Assembly (NCBI GenBank): GCA_963774745.1
Contig: CAVZGE010000002.1
Coordinates: 124,001-188,000, forward strand
From: Prado023 sp963774745
Lineage (GTDB): Bacteria; Actinomycetota; Actinomycetes; S36-B12; CAIYMF01
DNA length: 64,000 nt
Direction: 5' to 3'
Positions 1 through 8,102 of this stretch are shown here, piece by piece. Each line of letters starts with the position of its first letter. Within the stretch, counting starts at the first letter, position 1. A program made the translations under genes and the position numbers. Below the pieces are notes generated by a model that was not told where the DNA came from, ran no database searches, and saw only the letters and a program-made list of their open reading frames with translations.

Positions 1-350
1 GCAGCTGCGCCCAGCGCCTGCGGGGAGCCGGCGCGACCCCACAGGTCGCCCTCGGGTCCAGGGGTCCGGGTGATCCCGCCCTTGGTGGCCACCACGATCC
101 GGGCCCGGTCGGCCTCCGAGCCGGCCCACGAGCGCACCGCCTCGCCGACGAGCACCTCGTTGTGCCCGAAGTGCTCGCCGTCGGGGGCGTAGATGTCGGC
201 GGTGTCGACCAGCGTCACGCCGCTGTCGAGGGCGGCGTGCACCGTGGCCAGGGCGCGCGGACGCTCGGCGAGCATCGCGGGGTCGGACAGGGGCATGGCC
301 CCCAACCCGATGGGGTGGACGATCAGGTCGGCGATGCGTCGTGGGCTCAT
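1..350 (-). CDS. Aldo/keto reductase, N-terminal part (runs off the window)
   Basis: The 5' 116 codons of an NAD(P)H-dependent aldo/keto reductase read leftward from ATG at 350; the rest lies outside the window. The opening strand carries the family's N-terminal glycine pattern (IGLGAMPLS). It is followed by DSGVTLVDTADIYAP, which holds the catalytic Asp and the Tyr of the DxxxxY motif, then by a strand with the catalytic Lys (VVATKGG). Family knowledge: these (beta/alpha)8 barrels reduce carbonyl substrates; the substrate cannot be told from this fragment. A CAGGCT box sits 6 nt upstream of the ATG, a weak version of the leaderless promoter pattern seen elsewhere in the window. It is divergent from the phosphatase gene at 402, with only 51 bp between the starts. 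Confidence 0.85.
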   Translation of the reverse strand, partial: MSPRRIADLIVHPIGLGAMPLSDPAMLAERPRALATVHAALDSGVTLVDTADIYAPDGEHFGHNEVLVGEAVRSWAGSEADRARIVVATKGGITRTPGPEGDLWGRAGSPQALGAA

Positions 351-401
351 GGGCCGAGCCTGCCACGGATCAGGGCACGGTTTCCCACTAGCCTGAAAGC
401 C

Positions 402-1958
402 ATGACGCTCCGCCACCGCGTGATCGCCGTCGCCCTCGCGGCGCTGGCGATCATCGCGGTGCTCGGTGCACAGCTGGTCCTGCGCTACGCCGACACGCAG
501 GACAGCCTGTCGGAGGTCGTCGACACCCTGGCCCCCGCGAGCACGGCCGTGGCCGACCTCAACGAGGACATCAACAACATGGAGCGCAGGCTGCGCATCT
601 ACGTGTCCTCGGAGTCGACGGGCATGGGACTGCTCTACCAGGCGGCCGTGGTGTCCGCCGAGGCCAACCTCGAGGACCTGCGCTCGCTGCTCGAGGGCCG
701 GGAGCCGGGCAGCACGCTGGTCGAGGACGTGGACTCCGACCTCGTGGCATGGCTGGCCACGGTCGGGGACCCGGTGACCTCGGCGATGGACGCCGGCGAG
801 CAGCAGGTCGCCCAGGAGATCCTCGACTCACCGCAGTCCCAGTCGGCCTACGTCCAGCTCACCTCCGACACGTTCCGGCTGTCCACGCTCCTGACCCGCG
901 AGCAGAAGGTGGCCCTGGACGAGCTGGCCGCCGCCGCCGCTCGGCTGGCGTGGACGCTGGGAGCGGCCCTGGTCGTCCTGCTGCTGCTCCCGCTGGCCAC
1001 CTACGTCGCGGTCCGCCGGCACGTCCTCAGGCCGATCGCCGCGCTGCGCGGGCAGCTGCGGGAGGCCGCGACGGCCGGCCACCACGACGCCGTGATCGTG
1101 CCGACCGGCCCGCCCGAGCTGCGCGACCTCGGCGCCGATGCCGAGGCCCTCCGGCGTGCCCTGGTCCACGAGATCGACGAGGCCACGGCCGCCCGGGAGG
1201 CCCTCGAGCAGGAGGGACCCGTGGTCGAGGCGATCCGCCGGGAGCTGGCCGCCCGCACGGAGGCAGCGCCACTGGGCGTGGCCATCGCCGGGGTGCTCCG
1301 CCCCGCGGAGGGCGTGCTCGCCGGGGACTTCTGGGATCGGATCCCGCTGACCGACGGCCGGGCCGCGGCCGTCATCTGCGACGTCTCCGGGCACGGCCCG
1401 CGCGCCGGGATCGTGGCCATGCGGCTCAAGACCTCGATCACCCTGGGCCTGATCGCCGGGCAGGACCCGCCGCAGATCCTGCACCGGGCGTGCGACGCCT
1501 TCGCCGACGAGCCGGGGCGGTTCGCCACGGCCGCGATCCTGATCGCGGACTCCGGCACGGGCGAGGTCCAGTGGGTCAACGCCGGGCATCCCGCACCCCG
1601 GATCATCCGGGGCGACGGCACGATCGTGCGCCTGGGCACGACCGGCCCGATGATCAGCTGGCTGGGCGGCACGTGGTCCATGAGCCGGGCCGACCTCAAC
1701 CCCGCCGATGTGGTGCTGGCGTTCACCGACGGCATCCTGGAGAGCCGCGACCTGGCCGGCGCGGAGCTCGGTGACGACGACCTGGACACCCACCTGCGCA
1801 CGGCCGCCGAGTCGGGCAACGACCCCGCCGAGGTCATCGCCCAGGTGCTGGCCACGGTGCGCGAGCGTGCCGACGACCTCGGCCGCGACGACGTCACGCT
1901 GGTCGCCCTGCGCCTGGACCCCCAGCCGAGCCCGCGGATCCCCGCACCCCGCCGGTAG
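402..1958 (+). CDS. Membrane SpoIIE-type PP2C serine phosphatase with extracellular sensor and HAMP
   Basis: A 518-aa signalling phosphatase. Residues about 5-25 form a first membrane helix, followed by about 150 residues of extracytoplasmic helical sensor, a second membrane helix (about 185-205), a HAMP-like linker, then a SpoIIE/RsbU-type PP2C domain from about residue 270 to the end. Metal-binding motifs are visible: GDFWD, ICDVSGHGPRAG, VNAGHP, FTDGILES and the terminal DDVTLV. Family knowledge: such proteins dephosphorylate anti-anti-sigma factors in partner-switching pathways; no anti-sigma or STAS partner is adjacent here. The frame is open from 162, but ATG 402 is chosen because the upstream part is the shadow of the reductase and because TAGCCT lies at 389-394, 7 nt before this ATG, as in a leaderless promoter. 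It converges on the ABC transporter gene with 8 bp between stops. Confidence 0.9.
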   Translation: MTLRHRVIAVALAALAIIAVLGAQLVLRYADTQDSLSEVVDTLAPASTAVADLNEDINNMERRLRIYVSSESTGMGLLYQAAVVSAEANLEDLRSLLEGREPGSTLVEDVDSDLVAWLATVGDPVTSAMDAGEQQVAQEILDSPQSQSAYVQLTSDTFRLSTLLTREQKVALDELAAAAARLAWTLGAALVVLLLLPLATYVAVRRHVLRPIAALRGQLREAATAGHHDAVIVPTGPPELRDLGADAEALRRALVHEIDEATAAREALEQEGPVVEAIRRELAARTEAAPLGVAIAGVLRPAEGVLAGDFWDRIPLTDGRAAAVICDVSGHGPRAGIVAMRLKTSITLGLIAGQDPPQILHRACDAFADEPGRFATAAILIADSGTGEVQWVNAGHPAPRIIRGDGTIVRLGTTGPMISWLGGTWSMSRADLNPADVVLAFTDGILESRDLAGAELGDDDLDTHLRTAAESGNDPAEVIAQVLATVRERADDLGRDDVTLVALRLDPQPSPRIPAPRR

Positions 1959-1966
1959 CCGGGGGC

Positions 1967-3919
1967 CTACTCGAGGAAGCCGCCGGACTGGTGGGCCCAG
2001 AGGCTGGCGTAGACACCACCGGCTGCCAGCAGCTCGGCGTGCGAGCCCTGCTCGACGATCCGGCCGTCGGCCAGGACCACGATCCGGTCCATCGCCTGGA
2101 CCGTGCTCAGCCGGTGGGCGATGACGATCGTGGTGCGCCCCTTCATCGCCTCGGCGAGTGCGGCCTGGATGTGGATCTCGCTCTCGCTGTCCAGGGCCGA
2201 GGTGGCCTCGTCGAGGACCAGGAGGTTGGCGTCCTTGAGCACCGCCCGGGCGATCGCGATCCGTTGGCGCTGCCCACCGGACAGCTTCACGCCACGCTCG
2301 CCGACCGTCGTGGCGTACCCGGACGGGAGCCTGGCGATGAACTCGTCGGCGCTGGCCTTGACCGCTGCTTCATGGACCTCCTGCGGGGTCGCACCCGGAC
2401 GGCCGTAGGCGATGTTGTCCGCGATCGAGCGGTGGAACAGCAACGGCTCCTGGGCGACGTAGGCGATCGAGCGGCGCAGCGAGGCCTGCGTGACCTCGCG
2501 CAGGTCCTGGCCGTCGATCCGGATCGCGCCGGAGTCGACGTCGGAGAACCGCAGCAGCAGGCGGGTCAGGGTGGTCTTGCCACTGCCGGAGTGCCCGACC
2601 AGCCCGATCTTCTCGCCCGGGGCGATGGTCAGCGTGAAGTCGTCGAACAGGGCGTCGTCGCCGGCCCCGTCGTGGGTGAAGGTGACGTGGTCGAAGTCCA
2701 CGGCACCGGGACCGCGCCGGAACTCGACGTCCGTGTGGTCCTGCACTGCGGGCGGGATCCCGAGGATCTCGACCATGTCGTGGGCGTCACCCATGACGCG
2801 GTTGTAGTTGCGCATGACCTGGGTGATCTCCCAGAGCTGGTCGGTCACCGTCAGCGTGTAGGTCGTTGCCAGGTACACCGCGGCCACCGACAGGTAGCGC
2901 TGCTCGGATGCCACGACCGCAGCCAGCACCGCACCGGTGTTCATGATCGCGATCACCGCGGAGAAGCCCGACGAGTAGCCGAGGAACGCCTTCATCACGT
3001 TCAGCGAGTTCGTGCGCCACTGGCCCGCGGCCAACCGCGCGCTGGCGTTCTCCGTGGCCTCGGCACCCGCGGCCTTCACCGCGGAGATGTTGCTCATCAC
3101 GTCGGCCAGGAAGCCGGTCATGTGCGTGGAGGACTGTGCCTCGACCACGTTGAGGCGCTCCATCGTGCGCGCGGAGTACACGACGAAGCCGCCGAAGACC
3201 AGCGTCATCACGAGCAGGAACACCGAGTACCACGGGAGGATGAACGCGGTGATCACGACGGCGGCGACCACGGTCGTGAGCACCGGGATCACCTGCCAGA
3301 CGACGGTGTCCCAGAACATCTCGAAGGCGCCGGTGAACTTGTTGGTCTGGGAGACCAGCGAGCCGGAGAACCGGTCGGAGTGGAACCCCAGGCTCTGCCG
3401 GGTCAGGTGGTCGAAGACGCGCTGGAACAGCCGCTTCATCGCCATCACCTCGAAGGACCACGCCGCGAACAGCGCGATCCGCCACCCGACGACCTGGCCG
3501 AGGAACTGCGAGAGGCCATATGCCAGGACCAGCGGCCACCCGGACTCCCAGGTGACGGTCCCGTCCTGCACCTGGGTCAGCAGCAGCGAGATCACGTACG
3601 GCCCGACGAACCGCGCGAACAGCACGGTGATGACCGGCACCACCATGGCGATGCCCAGGCGCCAGGGGAACTCCGCGGCCGCCGACCAGTAGAGCGTCAG
3701 GGTCTGGCGGGTGAGGGCCTTCCTGTGCGGGGGCGCGGTCGGCGGGGTCCTGGGCGGCGGCGTCCGAGTCGGCGGGGTCCTGGGCGGGCAGCGATCGGGG
3801 ATCTCCCGCCGGATCGGGATCGGGGGCCCCGGCCGGAGCGGGCGCGCTCGAGCCGGCGACCGGGATGCCGGTCGCCTCGGGCTCGTGCTCGTGCTCGGCC
3901 GATGGCATCCGACAAGCAT
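1967..3919 (-). CDS. ABC exporter, fused permease and ATPase (apparent frameshift near N-terminus)
   Basis: A half-transporter of the lipid/drug/peptide exporter class: six membrane helices over about residues 75-390, then a nucleotide-binding domain with Walker A (GHSGSGKTT, about 440), signature LSGGQRQR (about 545), Walker B (LLVLDEATSALD) and H-loop (IAHRLST). It probably works as a dimer; the substrate is unknown. The N-terminus is doubtful. In the main frame the first ATG is at 3919, giving a basic, arginine/proline-rich leader unlike neighbouring proteins. In the next frame ATG 3908 opens an acidic, more natural N-terminus (MPSAEHEHEPEATG...). Removing one G near 3715-3719 joins that frame to the permease as ...APAQEALTRQTLTLYWS, giving 646 aa. 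I favour a one-base insertion, probably a sequence error. The long open frame to 4372 is only the antisense shadow of trmL. Confidence 0.85.
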   Translation of the reverse strand: MLVGCHRPSTSTSPRRPASRSPARARPLRPGPPIPIRREIPDRCPPRTPPTRTPPPRTPPTAPPHRKALTRQTLTLYWSAAAEFPWRLGIAMVVPVITVLFARFVGPYVISLLLTQVQDGTVTWESGWPLVLAYGLSQFLGQVVGWRIALFAAWSFEVMAMKRLFQRVFDHLTRQSLGFHSDRFSGSLVSQTNKFTGAFEMFWDTVVWQVIPVLTTVVAAVVITAFILPWYSVFLLVMTLVFGGFVVYSARTMERLNVVEAQSSTHMTGFLADVMSNISAVKAAGAEATENASARLAAGQWRTNSLNVMKAFLGYSSGFSAVIAIMNTGAVLAAVVASEQRYLSVAAVYLATTYTLTVTDQLWEITQVMRNYNRVMGDAHDMVEILGIPPAVQDHTDVEFRRGPGAVDFDHVTFTHDGAGDDALFDDFTLTIAPGEKIGLVGHSGSGKTTLTRLLLRFSDVDSGAIRIDGQDLREVTQASLRRSIAYVAQEPLLFHRSIADNIAYGRPGATPQEVHEAAVKASADEFIARLPSGYATTVGERGVKLSGGQRQRIAIARAVLKDANLLVLDEATSALDSESEIHIQAALAEAMKGRTTIVIAHRLSTVQAMDRIVVLADGRIVEQGSHAELLAAGGVYASLWAHQSGGFLE

Positions 3920-3969
3920 GGACCCGTCCGACCCCCGGCCCCAAATCCCCGATGACGGCGCTCCAGGCG

Positions 3970-4434
3970 CTATCCCGCGCCGGCGAACCCGTTCTGGCGC
4001 CACGCCTCGTAGACCGTCACCGCGACCGCGTTGGACAGGTTCAGCGAGCGGTTGCCCGGCAGCATGGGCAGCCTGAGCCGGCGATCCGCGCCGAACTGCC
4101 CGAGCACGTCGTCGGGCAGGCCCGTCGGCTCGGGGCCGAAGAGGAACACGTCGCCGGGCCCGAGCGCGACCTCGTGCGGTGCGCGGCCACCCCGGGCGGT
4201 CGTGGCGAACCAGCGTCGCTCGGGCAGCGCCTGCCGCGCCGCTGCCAGGCTGGGGTGGACGGTCACCACCGCCATGTCGTGGTAGTCCAGCCCGGCACGA
4301 CGCACGCGCGCCTCGTCCAGCACGAACCCCAGCGGCTCGACGAGGTGCAGCCGACTGCCGGTGTTGGCGCACAGCCGGATCACGTTGCCGGTGTTGGGCG
4401 GGATGCGCGGGGAGTACAGGACGACGTCGAACAC
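3970..4434 (-). CDS. trmL: tRNA (cytidine/uridine(34)-2'-O)-methyltransferase TrmL
   Basis: A 154-aa single-domain SPOUT methyltransferase, the usual TrmL length. It starts MFDVVLYSPRIPPNTGNVIR, the family's opening motif. It carries the SpoU C-terminal knot motifs: FLFGPEPTGLP (motif 2) and LPMLPGNRSLNLSNAVAVTVYE (motif 3), where the SAM-binding trefoil knot forms. Family knowledge: TrmL 2'-O-methylates the wobble base of tRNA-Leu isoacceptors in the cytoplasm, which supports decoding accuracy. The start is GTG at 4434, without a strong ribosome site. It lies 16 bp downstream of the nuclease gene on the same strand, so it is probably cotranscribed with it, although no functional link is evident. 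Confidence 0.93.
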   Translation of the reverse strand: MFDVVLYSPRIPPNTGNVIRLCANTGSRLHLVEPLGFVLDEARVRRAGLDYHDMAVVTVHPSLAAARQALPERRWFATTARGGRAPHEVALGPGDVFLFGPEPTGLPDDVLGQFGADRRLRLPMLPGNRSLNLSNAVAVTVYEAWRQNGFAGAG

Positions 4435-4450
4435 GACTCGGGCCGGAGGC

Positions 4451-5353
4451 TCAGGACTCAGGGGTGACGATCAGCCAGTCGCGCAGGTTGCCCGTCCGGT
4501 CCTTGCCCGCATCGTCGAAGAGGAACGCGATGTCGGTCGTGTCGTTGTTCCAGCGGGCCCCGGTGCCGGCGTAGAAGAAGCGGTCGTCAGCGCTGCCGTC
4601 CGGGGACACCCCGCGCTCGCCCGAGCCGGAGAACACCACGACGTAGTCGTCGGCCCGGACGACCGCCCCCTTCGGGAAGAAGTAGGCGTTCAGCGGCGAG
4701 GTGTCCTGCACCATCCAGTCACGCAGGTCGATGTCGTGGTCCGAGCCGTTGTAGACCATGACGAACTCGGAGTCGGCGCTGTCCCGGCCCGGCCCCTCCG
4801 GGACCACCTCCAGGGACAGGTGCTCCTCGTCGGCCGCCGACCCGCTCGAGCCGCACGCCGCCGGGTCGAACACGCCGAGCTGCTCCTCGGACGCGGCCAG
4901 GGCCAGGGCCAGGTAGTCCTCGTTGTGGGCATCCTCGCCGATGAACGGGAACGGGAACACCAGGCCGCGCGACAGCAGGCCCGGGGCGATGTCGACCCAC
5001 TCGCCGTCGACCTCGACGTGGACCGTCCGCTTCACCCGCCAGACACCCCCGGGAGCATTGCCCGAGGCCTCCTTGCGGCTGGACAGACGCACGGGGGTCC
5101 CCTCGGGCAGGATCTCCCGCAGGGCGGCCTTCGCCTCCTGCCCGCCGCACCACTTCGACTCCGGGGCCTGGATCCCGGTGACCCGCACCCGGACCAGGCC
5201 GGTCTCGGTCGTCATGTCGAAGGTGTCACCGTCGAGCACGACTGCGACCACGCCGGACTCCCGCCACTGCTCCTTGCCGGAGCGCGCCTCGGCCGAGGGG
5301 ATCGCCACGAGCACCAGGAGTGCGGCCAGGGCCGCCGGGAGCAGGCGCCTCAT
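4451..5353 (-). CDS. Secreted thermonuclease-like protein with C-terminal lamin-tail domain
   Basis: A 300-aa predicted exported protein. An N-terminal signal peptide (about 1-24, ending at SAEA) precedes a staphylococcal-nuclease (SNase/thermonuclease) domain at about 30-165, with VLDGDTFDM and RVRVTGIQAPE matching the active-site strands. A lamin-tail-like beta domain follows at about 185-300 (SEFVMVYNGSDHDIDLRDWMVQD). Family knowledge: SNase folds cleave DNA/RNA with Ca2+; lamin-tail domains are common on bacterial secreted nucleases and may bind surfaces or nucleic acid. Catalytic activity is inferred: the first Asp is clear, but I did not confirm every Arg/Glu. Its ATG overlaps the stop of the upstream coiled-coil gene by 4 nt (ATGA), so the two are translationally coupled. 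Confidence 0.85.
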   Translation of the reverse strand: MRRLLPAALAALLVLVAIPSAEARSGKEQWRESGVVAVVLDGDTFDMTTETGLVRVRVTGIQAPESKWCGGQEAKAALREILPEGTPVRLSSRKEASGNAPGGVWRVKRTVHVEVDGEWVDIAPGLLSRGLVFPFPFIGEDAHNEDYLALALAASEEQLGVFDPAACGSSGSAADEEHLSLEVVPEGPGRDSADSEFVMVYNGSDHDIDLRDWMVQDTSPLNAYFFPKGAVVRADDYVVVFSGSGERGVSPDGSADDRFFYAGTGARWNNDTTDIAFLFDDAGKDRTGNLRDWLIVTPES

Positions 5354-6426
5354 GGCGTCACCTGCGGGGTCGCGGTCCCCGCCGCAGCGGCCGCGGCCCG
5401 GGCCCGGGCTACCCGCTTGGTCAGCACCGCCAGCTCGGCGCGGAGCCGGGTGACCTGCGAGGTCGCCCTTGCCAGGCCGTCGCGGACCTGGGTCCGTTCC
5501 GCCTTGAGGGCCGCGAGCTGCTCCCTGGCGGCGACCCGCTCCGCCCTCGCAGCCGCGAGAGCCTCCTTGGCCGACGTGGCAGCGGAGGAGGCCCGGGTCA
5601 TCCGGTCATCGGCGCCGGCCCGGGCGTCCGTGGCAGCGGAGAGCGCCGTGTCGGCAGCCGTGAGCAGACTGGCCGCCTCGGACGCCCGCTGCTTGGCCAG
5701 CGCCACGCGCGCATGGCCGAGGCGGTCGGCGATCGCGGCCAGCTGCCAGGCGGTGTAGGCCGGGGCATAGGCCTTCCCCTCGGACCTGTCGACCTTGGTC
5801 GCCGCCCGCTTCGCGGCTGTGCGGGCGGTCGTGGCCTGCGTGGTCACGTCCTTGAGCCGCGCTCGGGCGGTCGAGTCGACCTGGGCCGCTGCCTCGGCCT
5901 GCGCTGCGGCGGCCTCGTGCGCCGCCACGGCGACGGCCTGCGCGGACGTCGCCGCCTTCACCTCCGCGGTGGTGGTCGCCACCTCCTTGCCCGCAGCCGT
6001 GACGGCAGCGGCTGCCGCCGAGCGCCTGGCGGTGGCAGCGGTGATCTCGGGTCCGATCTCGCGGCGACGGGTGGTGCGGGTCGCCGCCTCGGCCTCGGCC
6101 GCGGCGAGCCGGGCCTGGACATCGGCCATCTGGACCAGCAGGAGGTCAAGGCGTTGGTCGGGCGTCGTCGCGATCCTGCTGATCGCGACCGCGGCGGCGG
6201 CCATCGTGCCGGGCGCGACCGCCGAGGTCGTGGCCGCGGGCGCCCCGGGGTCCGGCACGCGGTGCGTCGAGGTGCCGGCGACGGCGACCAGCGGTCCGCC
6301 CGTGAGCACCGCCGCGGACACCAGGAGGGCGATCGGGCCCCGGGTGGACGCCCACGCCCGCGCGCGCAGGCGCACCGGGGGGAGGACGCCTCCCACCCCC
6401 CGGCGGGCAAACCGCGCCGCGTCCAC
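5350..6426 (-). CDS. Ala-rich coiled-coil protein with N-terminal membrane anchor or signal
   Basis: A 358-aa protein with no family I recognise. A basic N-terminus of about 25 residues is followed by a hydrophobic segment (IALLVSAAVLTGGPLVAVAG). Nearly all the rest is a long Ala/Arg/Glu-rich coiled coil (about residues 90-350), resembling the hinge helices of NlpC/P60-associated or RipA-type envelope proteins but with no catalytic domain attached. GTG 6426 is chosen over GTG/ATG candidates further upstream (open to 6480) because TACTCT at 6439-6434 lies 7 nt before it, matching the leaderless pattern in this window. Its 3' end overlaps the secreted nuclease gene by ATGA, so a joint extracytoplasmic role is possible. 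Function unknown. Confidence 0.7.
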   Translation of the reverse strand: MDAARFARRGVGGVLPPVRLRARAWASTRGPIALLVSAAVLTGGPLVAVAGTSTHRVPDPGAPAATTSAVAPGTMAAAAVAISRIATTPDQRLDLLLVQMADVQARLAAAEAEAATRTTRRREIGPEITAATARRSAAAAAVTAAGKEVATTTAEVKAATSAQAVAVAAHEAAAAQAEAAAQVDSTARARLKDVTTQATTARTAAKRAATKVDRSEGKAYAPAYTAWQLAAIADRLGHARVALAKQRASEAASLLTAADTALSAATDARAGADDRMTRASSAATSAKEALAAARAERVAAREQLAALKAERTQVRDGLARATSQVTRLRAELAVLTKRVARARAAAAAAGTATPQVTP

Positions 6427-6495
6427 AGCCGTGAGAGTAGCGCCGGACGGCCCGGGTGGGAACCCCAGGAAGCCCGCCACATCGGGACGATCCGG

Positions 6496-7329
6496 TCAGG
6501 CCAGCTCGGTGATGGCGAAATGGGTCAGGGCGTCGCGGACGTAGGTGGCCCCCTGTGTCCCGCCGTAGTTGGCGGCGAACCGCTCGTCGGCGACGTACAT
6601 GTCGGCCAGCCCGGCCAGCTGGTCGGCATCGGGGGCCCTGTTGCCCCATCCGGCGGCGATCCACGCGTGGTGGCGCCGGGCGAGGGCCTGGGCGTCCTCG
6701 CCGTCGATCGGCGCCCCGTGCGCCTGCAGCCGCGACCACTGCGCAGCGATCGCCGCGTGCTCGTCGGTGAACGCCCGCTGCCCCTCGGGGCCGAGCCCGC
6801 GCCACCAGCGGTCGCTGTCGGCGTAGGCCTGGGCGCCCCAGCGTGCCTCGACCTCCTCCTTGTACTGCGTGTGGTCGAACCCGTCGAACATGTCGTCGGC
6901 CATGATCGGCACTCCCCTCTCCCTGCTCGTGATCGTGCGCTCGACGCTGGCGATCTGCCGGTCGAGCCGTTCGGACTCCGCACGCAGCCACTCCAGGTGG
7001 GCCCGCAGCGCGGAGGTGTCGTCGGCGGCGTCCAGGACCTCGGCGATGGTCGCCACGCCCAGCCCGAGCTGGCGCAGCATCAGGATCCGCTGCAGCCGGG
7101 TCAGGGCGCTCGTGTCGTAGTAGCGGTAGCCGTTGGCCCCGATCCGGGACGGCTCGAGCAGCCCGACGTCGCCGTAGTGCCGCAACGTGCGGCTGGTCGT
7201 ACCCGCCAGCCGGGCGACCTCGGCGATCCCGTACTCGACGTCGACCTCGTCGGCCTCCTCGGCCTCGTCAGCCTCCAGGTCGCGCTCCACCTGCGCCACC
7301 TCGTCCACCTCCTGCCGGGCGTCACCCAC
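6496..7329 (-). CDS. MerR-family regulator with TipAS drug-binding domain
   Basis: A 277-aa transcription activator. An acidic leader of about 30 residues precedes a MerR winged-helix domain (YGIAEVARLAGTTSRTLRHY, then GYRYYDTSALTRLQRI), a dimerisation helix, and a TipAS domain (about 140-277) with the typical YKEEVEARWG and W..GLGPEGQRAFTDEHAA patterns. Family knowledge: TipAL proteins bind thiopeptide or other amphipathic antibiotics through TipAS and then activate promoters with overlong spacers, including their own. GTG 7329 is chosen because GAGGAG lies just upstream. Its promoter (separate entry) has exactly that architecture, so autoregulation is likely. The upstream LysE exporter gene, 62 bp away on the same strand, may be functionally linked, but the operator controls only merR. 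Confidence 0.9.
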   Translation of the reverse strand: MGDARQEVDEVAQVERDLEADEAEEADEVDVEYGIAEVARLAGTTSRTLRHYGDVGLLEPSRIGANGYRYYDTSALTRLQRILMLRQLGLGVATIAEVLDAADDTSALRAHLEWLRAESERLDRQIASVERTITSRERGVPIMADDMFDGFDHTQYKEEVEARWGAQAYADSDRWWRGLGPEGQRAFTDEHAAIAAQWSRLQAHGAPIDGEDAQALARRHHAWIAAGWGNRAPDADQLAGLADMYVADERFAANYGGTQGATYVRDALTHFAITELA

Positions 7330-7351
7330 GCTCCTCGGGTATGCGGGTACC

Positions 7352-7382
7352 ACCGTAGAAGTTGACGCAACGTCAATGTCAA
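7352..7382 (-). promoter_or_regulatory. MerR-type promoter with 19-bp spacer and operator dyad
   Basis: Read on the minus strand: TTGACA (-35; plus 7377-7382), a 19-bp spacer, then TACGGT (-10; plus 7352-7357). The spacer holds a 15-bp dyad (7362-7376): TTGACG, 3 nt, CGTCAA. An overlong 19-bp spacer with a dyad inside it is the known signature of promoters twisted open by MerR-family activators. It lies 23-53 bp upstream of the TipA-like regulator start, so it is very probably that gene's autoregulatory site. Confidence 0.85.
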
Positions 7383-7391
7383 GGGTGCAGG

Positions 7392-8030
7392 TCAGGTGCC
7401 GAGGGCCAGCTTGACGGCGTAGCCGGCCACGATCGCGTAGCCCGTCAGCGAGACCCCGATCCGGACCCGCTCGGACATCCGCGACCCGGCGCTCGCTCCC
7501 CCGATCGCCAGCACCAGCTGCCAGGCCAGCGACCCGAGGAACACCCCGACGGCGAACGCGGCCCCCGCCCCGGGCCCGGACAGGCGTTGCGCGAGCCCCG
7601 CGGTCAGGGCCACGAAGTACACGGCGGTCATGGGGTTGATCGCCGTCAGCCCCACGAACCGCAGGACCGTGCTGCGGTAGCCGACGGGGAGCTCGGGCAC
7701 CGCCGAGGGTTCGGGAACCCCGGGACCGGCACGCACGCTGCGCAGCAGGTCGCGCACGCCGATGACCACGACCGCCGTCAGGGCCAGGGCGCCGACCACC
7801 TGGACCACGCGCTCGACCCCGGTCAGGGCGTCGGCGATCCGGTCCCCCACGACCACCGCGACCACCGCGTACCCGAGGTCCACGGTCGCGACCGCCAGCG
7901 CAGCGGCACACGCCGCGCGGATCCCCCGTTCCACGCCCTCGCGCACGATCAGCACGCCGATCGCCCCGAGGGGCAGGGCGATCCCCAGACCGGCGGCGAG
8001 GCCGGCGACGAAGGGGGTCCAGGCGATCAC
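7392..8030 (-). CDS. LysE/RhtB-family amino-acid exporter
   Basis: A 212-aa integral membrane protein with six predicted helices and the LysE-family layout: an N-terminal helix pair with ALPLGAIGVLIVREGVERG, a central short loop (about 100-120) and a conserved GLTAINPMTAVYF segment. Family knowledge: these proteins export amino acids or other small cationic or polar metabolites; the substrate here is unknown. The start is GTG at 8030. TACCCT (8042-8037) lies 6 nt upstream with no Shine-Dalgarno, so the transcript is probably leaderless. It sits upstream of the TipA-like regulator on the same strand, but that regulator has its own promoter. Confidence 0.88.
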   Translation of the reverse strand: MIAWTPFVAGLAAGLGIALPLGAIGVLIVREGVERGIRAACAAALAVATVDLGYAVVAVVVGDRIADALTGVERVVQVVGALALTAVVVIGVRDLLRSVRAGPGVPEPSAVPELPVGYRSTVLRFVGLTAINPMTAVYFVALTAGLAQRLSGPGAGAAFAVGVFLGSLAWQLVLAIGGASAGSRMSERVRIGVSLTGYAIVAGYAVKLALGT

Positions 8031-8102
8031 CGGCCAAGGGTAGGTGCTGGCCAGCCCCTACCCGACGCGAGCATTCATGACGATCCCCGCACCGACGTGC
8101 CG

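Noticed and set aside
1991..3955. A 654-codon rightward open frame
   Set aside because: It is the exact antisense of the ABC exporter, whose Walker and signature motifs are clear; the antisense product is low-complexity.
3920..4372. N-terminal extension of the ABC exporter to 4372
   Set aside because: It lies wholly over trmL in antisense and has no transporter similarity.
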